DNA of 64,000 bases, from NCBI GenBank assembly GCA_026260175.1, contig JAKCWW010000512.1, forward strand, positions 16,424 through 80,423. The letters run 5' to 3'. Each line of letters opens with the position of its first letter. The first letter of the stretch is position 1. Below, in pieces: positions 56,289 to 64,000 of this stretch. The position numbers and the translations under genes were made by a program. Under the pieces are notes generated by a model. That model was not told where the DNA came from. It saw only the letters and a list, made by a program, of their open reading frames with translations, and did no database searches. This stretch comes from Reticulitermes lucifugus (taxonomy: Eukaryota > Arthropoda > Insecta > Blattodea > Rhinotermitidae).

Positions 56289-57737
56289 AGTGCTCATTTT
56301 CACCCCACGTCCGCTGTACCAAAGCATAATTGCTCCGCCCCCTCGTATCTATCTAGCAGTAGTCTGGGTGGACTTCATAGGTGGATGGGATACTTTGGAA
56401 AAGAAAACAACTTCGTCCTTATCAATAACCTAACTCTGATTTCTTGGTCGTTCAACTAGTAGGACACTCACCATACTGAACAATTCTGCTGAAAGTACAG
56501 AGAAAAGTTAGGAATAATATGATGATAGCGGTTCGGTATCTCCCAAACACGAAACTGGAGGAAAGAGCATCTGACAGCGACTTCTATTAAGTTTCTTTGT
56601 TGGTTGTCACTTTAAAATTTAGTGGCTACTATACGTACCGCTTGCCTCAACATTAAAAATCTTTGCATTTTGCCAGAAGATTAAATTTATGAGCTTTATT
56701 TATTTATGCATATTATTAAACCTGCCTATAACGTAACCACAAGAAAGCGAAGATATTTTTCGTTGCAGAAAGTTTCCGTTTAGTACAGATACTTGAAGTA
56801 TGGATCATCAGGACTCCAGATCATCGGGACTGTAACATATTTCGATGAAGACTGGTTTCCTTTATACCCGGGTTGCATTTAAGGCAAGTTTCACTGTATA
56901 AAGCGCTAATGTTATTTTTAAGTATATTAAAGTGTTTGTCTTCTTATTGGAGACATATTGTGTTCCCTTTGGGAAGAGGTCTGAATTTTTAAATTCTGAA
57001 TGTAGTCCTTGTGCTTAAGAATCAATATATGAAGATGCATGTGGGGAGTAAAATAAAACTCCATCTTTCTTAACCTTGTCACTAGCAATATTTATTGACT
57101 ACCTCCGCGCTTCTACGTTATGATTTAGAAAACATTTTGCTTGTGATTCCATCTAGTTACTTACAGTCACGTGACTGTTGAAATACTTTTAACCCATGAC
57201 AACAGAAAAATAAAAGTACATTCTGCCCAGTTCACCTGATTTCCTGTAAACCATTTCTTCTTTCGAAAATTCTGAGGCCTCTCCTGCTTGTTCTGCTGAT
57301 ACAAGAAGCGTGTAGATAAAGCTGATTATGGAGCATTGATGGAATGATCCTGAAAAGGGAAACAAATTTGCTCACAGAAAAGCCTGCCCCAAGTGGTAAT
57401 GCGACAGGTTTTTAGTGCGTGGTTAAAGGACGCAATTAAAATGAACTCAAACCATACTGTAATGAATGGAACGTCAGTGTTTATAAAGTGTCCCTCAGTG
57501 TCTGTGGTATGTAAGAGGGGATTAATGTTACTGTGTTCTGTGAAAACCTACATATGGGCAGGAGTTGTAGGTTTTTGTGCTGAATGTTCACTGGATAAAT
57601 GGAGTCATCACTCCTAAAGTAATAGAAGTATTAATTTTGTTAATAATAATTTGTCTTTAATAATTTATGCAGGCAATGTCGCCGATAAAAATAAAACACA
57701 TTTCTTCATGTAAAGTGAGGAATATTTTAAATCAATT
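56289..57737. other. AT-rich unannotated sequence
   Basis: No gene or repeat is recognised. The 74-codon frame at 57393-57617 is unassigned. Confidence 0.48.
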
Positions 57738-57937
57738 TTAACCAAATATGGAATTTCTCGACAGATTTTTGTAATTCCCAGTACCAAATTTTACAGAAAT
57801 CCATCCAGTGGGAACTGCGCTGATACATGAGGAAGGACAAACGGATGGACAGACAGACTGGCAAACAGACGGAATTACATGAAGAAGGCGACAGGCGATG
57901 CCCGCAACTATGCGAAAAGGCCTTAAAGACATATTGT
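57738..57937 (+). repeat. Interspersed repeat family D, copy 3, hairpin-end fragment
   Basis: It contains AATATGGAATTTCTCGACAG, TACCAAATTTTACAGAAATCC, ATCCAGTGGGAAC, a GACAGACAGACTGGC run, then CGCAACTATGCGAAAAGGCC and TTAAAG. It corresponds to the last 200 bp of copy 2 read on the minus strand. The hairpin stem is eroded and the end reads CTTAAAG in place of CTAA. Confidence 0.7.
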
Positions 57938-57984
57938 AAACCAAAACGTAGTGACGGAACAGTACAAAATATATTTTTAATCAA

Positions 57985-58130
57985 TTGTGAGGATGTGGAA
58001 TGTGTACACCGGGGACAGGAATAGGATCAAACTCTAGGCTCTTAAGAATTCAGCAATAAACTTTAGTGAGCATTTTTTGAAGTAGTTGAGCTTTCAAGAA
58101 GGACTTTTGTCCATAAGTTAGATTGGTGGC
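57985..58130 (+). pseudogene. LINE family L1 polymerase C-terminal relic, strongly decayed
   Basis: The frame VECVHRGQE*DQTLGS follows WECVHLAQDRDQW.ALV of the family, and TTTCAAGAAGGACTTTTGTC is the L1 3' motif. The plus-strand frame at 57827-58024 that overlaps it begins in repeat D. It sits between two D copies. Confidence 0.55.
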
Positions 58131-58707
58131 CAGTTTCGCACATTTCACAGTCCTCCAGGAGAAAGGTTTCTAGGGACATACTGCCTCCATCATCAGAACA
58201 GGATTCTCTATATCCAATAACCTCCTCAGATGTTAGTAGCGGTGACGTTCGATATTCTGACTTACCAATCGTCGGCTACGCACTAGATGTTTGATAAGGT
58301 AGTCAGCATTAAGCATGTTACTGGACTGCGCACCATTCTGCTGGCTTGTTTTGCCGTACATGCGATAAGCGTATTAGTTGCGCGTAAAGCTGTAATTACG
58401 TACTCTACGCACTCTTGAAACTCGAGCGGTAGTAAGATGCTTTCAACTCCAACCACTGTAGCATGGAAGCTGCCTTTGCGTAAAGCAAATGCAGCCTATT
58501 AGATAACAGAATACAGAAGGGTTTTTATGCCTTTGAATTTAACGTACGTGTCTCTGGGTCATTCATTGAACAAATTTCTCGCAAAAACCACTGGTTTACT
58601 CACTTTCTCGCTCATTCCTTATTGATACATCTAATTGGAATATGGTTATGTAATATTATAATAATGTTGTGAAAATGATTTATTTTATTTTTCCGCATAA
58701 GAATTCT
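58131..58707. other. Unannotated sequence
   Basis: No gene or repeat is recognised. It separates L1 and D fragments. Confidence 0.5.
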
Positions 58708-59095
58708 TTAGGCGCTTTCGCAAAATTGCCAAAAGCGACTATTAGCTTTGTAATGTCTGTGCGTCTGTCTCTCCGTATGGAAAAACTCGGCTCCCACTGG
58801 ACGGAATTTTATGAAATTTGTAATTTGACAATTCTTATAATTTTTATTGTGTATATTTATGGTAGTATCTCAGACAAATTCAGACAAACTTCAAGGGAAA
58901 ATCAAAATGCACATTTTGAATTCCATAATTTTTTTCCCCGAAAATCTTGCCATTTATGAGATAATGTGGAATCTGGTACAGCCACATAGGCCACAGACGA
59001 CAGTATAATACGGTGCGTAAAAGATGCGATTTGCGTGACGAATGACTGAGGTAATAATATAGACTCACACTCAAAATATTTAATACTTATTGCTT
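58708..59095 (-). repeat. Interspersed repeat family D, copy 4, with terminal hairpin
   Basis: On the minus strand: AAGCAATAAGTATTAAATAT, GAGTGTGAG, GTCGTCTGTGGCC, CATTATCTCATAAATGGCA, AAAATGTGCATTTTGATT, CAAATTTCATAAAATTCC, GTCCAGTGGGAGCCGAG, ACGGAGAGACAGACG, then AGTCGCTTTTGGCAATTTTG, CGAAAGCGCCTAA. The terminal GCGCTTTCGCAA/TTGCCAAAAGCG stem and the CTAA end match copy 2. The middle third is shorter than in copies 1 and 2. Confidence 0.75.
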
Positions 59096-61164
59096 CATCA
59101 TTGCGTAATTCCGTCCGTTCTCGTAAAATGTTCCATGGAAACACAAAAACTGAGAAACTACGTAACGACTTATCTGTCACTATGATCTCTTTAGCCAAAT
59201 CATAAGCCTAAAGAAGGCTATGAGCATATGAACTTTCTTTTTAGTACAGCCTTTAGCTGTGAAGAAAGTGCAAATCAGTTGAAACATTAATCCGTTTAAA
59301 AACTGATATTTATAATTTGCATAGTTTTGTTGCCTGCTGATTGAAATTGTGAGCTGCCAAGATATATTAAGTACAATTTGTATAAGACTGTGTGGTCGAC
59401 TGTGGTTAGTGTATACAATTTTATTAATCACCTCAACATTACTAGTAATAAACACAAGCTAATTTCAGTTGGCTGGAAACCTTGAATCGATAAGGCTATT
59501 GGTGGAGCACCCCGCTTTAAAAAACGAACGTTCTGACATTAATAAACATGTCGCAGACATTTCTTCTTACTGGTCTTACAAGAGTCTATCTTAAATAGAG
59601 AATACACATAAAGTAGCGAAACAATTTGCTGTATGAGGCCCAGAAAATTAGGACAATACGAAGTAAGTGGACACATCAGGATGAAAATATCTTAACGCAC
59701 CTCAATGTTACGTTATACAAAATTTTCCTAACTTTCTATTTGTTTTGGAATATTTTGTTTGTTATTATACTATTGATGTTTTGCAATTTGAAGCTTCTAT
59801 CCTTTTAGAGTCGGCAAGAAATTTTAATTAGTACATAAGTTAATATTGATTAACAATAATAATAATAATGATTAAGATAACGAAGTAGGCGTGACTGCTC
59901 GTACGCTAGGGACAGAAGAGCAACGAATGAAGTGTTTGGTCTGAAAACCCGAAGAAAAAATGGCACTTGGAAAATTTAGGCCTAAGTACTAATCTAGTAC
60001 TGAAATTGATCTTTAACAAACAGGGTGGGGTGGAGTTATTTAAATTCATCTGGCTCAGACTAGAGAGCAGTAGAGGGCTCATGGGTACACAGTAGTGAAA
60101 CTTCGGATTTGAAAGTTTTGGGGAAATTCTTTTTTTGGTGTTATGCTGATGCAGCAGCAAAAGGAAAATTAAAATTCGCAACAGATACATAAAAGTATGA
60201 CACACACACACACACAAACAGAAAAATAAAAGAGCAAAATACAGAATTAATTTAAAATAATAATAATAATAATGTTAATCATAGTTTTACACAGAGATTA
60301 CAATGACAGATTTGTGGCTTACGTCTGTACAGCATGTATGCAGTCGGCACTGTATAGTATTGAACTTATTTTAGAGCAGGTTCCAAACCTAAATATTTTA
60401 CGTAATGTTACGAACAGAACACAAAATAATCCACTTGGCTTCGGTGAGGCTGACCTCTATAGTTCCGGAATCCTGTAAAGCTTTTAGCCCAAGCCTAAGG
60501 AGGTTTCTCCAAATCTATGAGTCCTTTGATTTGACCACGTGCGATTAACATGCATCACGGTAACTTGGGGCTATCAACGTAATTAATGTATAAACTTTAT
60601 AGGTATGATCACTTGCAATTATTGAGGGTAGTGGCTTTTAGTAGGCTATCCCAGATGCCTGGAGCTTAGTTTTCAACTATTCTGACAGACAGCTGCCTAG
60701 TCGAACGTGGAGGTTAAGTTGAACCTGCAAACTCGGTTTTGCACTGAAGTTCGTCTTCCTCCTGCCACTAACGTTGGTTTGAGACAGGAAGAAAACCGTA
60801 TTACTGCTATAAACGTACAGATTACTGTTCTCTACACAGGCCCTTCTAACGCCTGTTAATCTGTCGTACTAACATTTTCAGAGGTACAAGCTGCCGTACG
60901 AGTGTTTTGCTGTAACGTTTTAACAAACAGATTTTCAGAACGCGCTGAGTGGGAATGTTATAGAGTGTACACAGAAATAATTACATATTTTCGAAGATCA
61001 TCTCTGATTACATTATTCCTATTCTTCATTAAATATTATCCAGATAATCAGGTCAAGGAGGATTAGGTAGTTTTATAATGTAGCACACTAACAGACATGA
61101 GAAGCGTATAAAATATTTTAGTCGGAAAAACTGAAGCTAATCGGCCAGTGAAAACCCTTAGCTT
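59096..61164. other. AT-rich unannotated sequence
   Basis: Microsatellites (AAT)n at 59852-59868, (AC)n at 60199-60216 and (AAT)n at 60257-60272 occur. The 103-codon minus frame at 59906-60217 starts within the (AC)n run and is not credible as a gene. GCGCTGAGTGGGAATGTTAT at 60943 resembles the sequence beside the MITE at 1.1 kb. Confidence 0.42.
60199..60216. repeat. (AC)n microsatellite
   Basis: Nine alternating AC units or so, followed by AAACAG. Confidence 0.9.
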
Positions 61165-61390
61165 ATTTAGTTGGATAATATTGAAATGGGTCTAAAAATT
61201 AGATGTGAAGTTTAGACAGGATCCATCTGGTTCAGGATAGGTTTCAGCAACCTTAACGTTCGCTCATGGTACTCAATCATATGGCTCTGTGAAAGGCTGA
61301 GAATATGTAGATTACATAAGCCGCCATTAGCTTCTCAAGCAGGAGTGTTTAATGGAATTACTTCTTTTGTTAGTTCCATATTTCATACAG
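61165..61390 (+). pseudogene. LINE family L1 polymerase C-terminal relic, decayed
   Basis: IEMGLKIRCEV then, after a frame change, IHLVQDRFQQP follow IKMDLKEIGCE..DWIHLAQDRDQW of the family. LASQAGVFNGI near 61337 resembles the LASQEGLCFM-type frame of the L1 3' end. It is short, with stops throughout. Confidence 0.55.
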
Positions 61391-61786
61391 AGTTAATAAC
61401 TTCCTAATATAGTAGTTAGTGAATCTACTTCATATTTCAGAAATTCGGGTTTCGAATCTGGCTCTGGACCTGAGCTATTCTGGCTAGCGTACTTCAACAT
61501 TTATATGCTAATGCTGATGTCGTAATATCATTGCTGATTACTGATTGTGGTGTTGTGAATTACTGCATGCTGTCGCAGTAACCTTCAACTTCACACGAAC
61601 TGCAGCTCCCTCACACTGATACAAGCGTGTCATTTCCTTGCGTATGTAGCAATTGCAGTGCTCAGTAATTAAACCTGAAGTCTCGGTATCTACACACTAA
61701 TCATACTAAGTCTGCAAGACTTGTTAAAATCAAGACTAATGAGATTCGAAGAACTCTACACATCATATATTTTTAAACCTAAGTGT

Positions 61787-62090
61787 GAAAGGTATAAACA
61801 CTATTGAAAAAAGGAGTCCCAAGATCCCAATCACGTGACAAGGTATTTGAATGCTGTACTTCACTGCCTTCTGAAACACGTGATTGAAGGAAAGTTAGAA
61901 GAAATGATAGAAATGACGGGAAGACGAGGTAGAAGACGTAAGCAGCTACTGGATGACCTTAAGGAAATGAGAAAATACTGGAAATTGAAAGAGGAAGCAC
62001 TAGATCACACTCAATGGATAACTCGCTCTGGAAGAGGCTACGGACCTGTCGTAAGATAGACTACAGAATGAATGACTTCACATTACAAGA
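61787..62090 (+). pseudogene. LINE family L2 C-terminal relic (RRGRRRKQLLDDLKE type)
   Basis: The open stretch 61835-62059 reads TRYLNAVLHCLLKHVIEGKL, EEMIEMTGRRGRRRKQLL, DDLKEMRKYWKLKEEALD, THWIT-like, SGRGYGPVVR. This is the C-terminal tail seen at the end of many insect LINE polymerase predictions (LL.HVIEGKIEG.IEVTGRRGRR, RFGRGYGPVVR). The frame opens on GTG and has no ATG, RT catalytic motif or endonuclease. It is the best preserved coding relic of the window, with no internal stop over 75 codons, and is presumably younger than the L1 relics. Confidence 0.85.
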
Positions 62091-62259
62091 ACTTATAATT
62101 GATGACATATTATAGGAAATTCATTCTAGGTTTCCAGATATACATGCAGTATGTCTGTTTTTTTTCTCTGTTGGGTTGAGTGCCTTAAAGCCTTGCGATA
62201 GTCATAAGTCCTGAAAACGACCCGTAAGTTTTACTATTACGAAACTCTAGAGGGTAAAG

Positions 62260-62566
62260 CAGGGGCGTCCAAGCTTTTGGTAGTGGTTCACAGGACCAAA
62301 AATTAATGTGCTTGGAAACTCCTTGAATCAGCAATGTATTCATTTTTAAAATACACATCAACCCCTGTTATGCACAATAAATTAAACTTTTACTCCGTGA
62401 CACCTAGCGACATTCACACAACAATATCAGCAGGCAAGTGTTTAGACCCTAGTGTTCTGCAAGATCGTGTATGCTAGCTACATTTTGATTGAAAATATTT
62501 GGCTTCCCACACCCAGAAATCAGGACGGGCGCATTTGGCCCATGGCTAACATGCTGGATGCCTTTG
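62260..62566. mobile_element. hAT-like non-autonomous element, about 307 bp
   Basis: The left end CAGGGGCGTCCAAGCTTTTG and the right portion CATTTGGCCCATGGCTAAC followed by ATGCTGGATGCCTTTG form imperfect terminal inverted repeats (about 12 of 16). The CAGGGG..TCCAA..TTTTGG left end and GCATTTGGCCCATGG near the right end are typical of hAT non-autonomous elements. An 8-bp target duplication is not preserved (GGGTAAAG against CGACTATA). No transposase frame lies inside. Confidence 0.6.
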
Positions 62567-64000
62567 CGACTATACACTATAATCCTTAACAGCTGAAAAA
62601 TTAGTTACATTTAATGTCCCAGTTGTTTCATAGCGACATTCAATTGTTTCTGAGATACGACAGCTGTAATTAACACTGAACTTGAAGAGTTACAAGACTG
62701 TCTCGCATTATATGCTTATAGAGAAACACAGCCAGTGCCCATGCATTGGGTGAATTTAGTGACAATTGAAATAGATGAGGAACTGTACTTACAGGAGTTT
62801 ATTCTGAAATCTTGGTGAGATATGTCGTTGGAGACATCTAGGATTGGAAAGGAACTATATGGGAATGGATATGAAACAAACAGGCACCAGAGAAATATGT
62901 ATATAGAATGGTTAAATCTGGATCAGTATGGGAACTCTTTGCAGGATCCTATGGGTATTGGAATGAAAAAACTTTTTCCATAAAAAAGGGATCTTTGATC
63001 AACTGATTAAATATTATCCCTCAAAAGAATTACTCTTCTCCACTAAATTCATTAATTAGTCCCTGTGAGGTTTGAGGTAATTTTGAAAATTTCTATCTTT
63101 CGGGACATGAGAGAGAATTATCTTCATAACAATCCATTTGTTGTACAGGTGAGGGGGAAAAGTTTGCTAAAATATACTGGGCTGTACCTCAGTTCGATAT
63201 GAGTAACTTCAGAATCCGTGTCAAACCCTGTCTTCTTATAATCAGGAATAAAGACAGAATATGCTCAGAAAGATGTAGACAAACACGAAGGTTCACGTAA
63301 TACACTATGACGTAAATGTGTATGTTGCAATGAGACTTTCATCCTGATTAAAACTTTCCCACGTGTTATAATGACTGAGGTTGAAGTGTTACCTCTAAAT
63401 CTAACAGAAATTTCTATGTATTCCAGAATTCAATCCAATTAGCTGTCCCTCATTCCAGGGCCCTCACATTAATTCTTCATCACGATAAGATACTATGGAT
63501 ATAATTCTTGATACATCTCAATACTTTTGATGCCTGTCAATTTACCTGTTCTACTGCCGATGCCAGATGCTTGTTATTTCATATCGCCCCTTATTTCCTC
63601 GTTTTTATGTTAATATCTCCGGTAACAGGTTTCTTTGTCACTTGGTAATCCTCTAACCTATGGCAAATGCCTCATTATTTCATGTTTCTTTGTTCTGTAT
63701 CTATGCATGTTCAACGTAGTTACGCAGCAAACACTGTGGAAACGAAGATAGAAATATTCTAGATTATGTCGAAAGCAGGCAGGTGGATAGGTTATGCTGA
63801 CTGCAGACAAGTGGACAGGTTTCTACAAAACTTTGATACCCGTTTACCAAACCACACGATACCACATCCAATGAATTCGTATCTTCATTTTACCGCTGTG
63901 AGAAATTCGAATTTCAGAAAGTGGGAAATAATGTTACCTGATTTATTTGTACCAACAAATGCACTAAGACAGTTTTTTCACTGTTTACTTTATTATTACG
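62567..64000. other. AT-rich unannotated sequence to window end
   Basis: No gene, RNA or repeat is recognised. Confidence 0.5.

Overview
This window is non-coding, transposon-littered DNA from an arthropod nuclear genome. It is AT-rich, has no operon-like packing, has two assembly gaps (2623-2672 and 34761-34921), and shows no ORF that I recognise as a host gene. What can be identified is almost entirely decayed retrotransposon ends, tRNA-derived SINEs, foldback DNA elements and microsatellites. The LINE 3' ends, the SINEs and the foldback repeat resemble sequences I associate with insect genomes, particularly cockroaches and termites (Blattodea). That placement is inference from family resemblance, not from a gene tree. 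The window is probably intergenic, or lies inside a very long intron.

Layout. 0-16 kb: a 93-bp foldback hAT-type MITE (1016-1108), a tRNA-headed SINE with a gap in it (2506-2778), an 18-bp near-perfect hairpin (4752-4806), a minus-strand LINE 3' end (4938-5600), a SINE relic (6997-7190), about 740 bp of degenerate T/G-rich tetranucleotide sequence (8133-8875) and a GC-rich patch near 13.1 kb. 16-31 kb: a hairpin-ended repeat 'D' (16229, 28426), a second SINE family with a 13-bp target duplication (16911-17181) and a truncated sibling (20201), LINE C-terminal relics (17836 plus strand, 26885 minus strand) and a perfect 95-bp tandem duplication (30173-30362). 33-47 kb: microsatellites, a SINE flanked by a 12-bp duplication and containing an assembly gap (34702-34988), foldback repeat 'E' (36841, 45385), a 38-bp minisatellite (38281-38452) and a cluster of four SINEs (43645-46760). 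48-64 kb: further LINE relics (48234, 53165, 55940, 57985, 61165, 61787), a frameshifted mariner transposase fragment on the minus strand (53480-53840), more D and E copies, and a hAT-like element (62260-62566).

How the parts relate. The SINEs carry an internal tRNA-like Pol III promoter but no protein, so they depend on LINE reverse transcriptase. Several share a GGGATxGCTTTAC-type 3' tail, and the LINE relics are all 3' ends, as target-primed reverse transcription with 5' truncation produces. Two LINE copies end in TATG/TACG-type microsatellites, which links some simple repeats here to retrotransposon tails. Every recognisable coding relic is broken by stops or frameshifts, so nothing in the window looks able to move by itself. 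I found no convincing undescribed biological system. The most unusual items are repeat family D (terminal hairpin followed by CTAA), the near-perfect foldback at 45438-45542, and the degenerate tetranucleotide tract.
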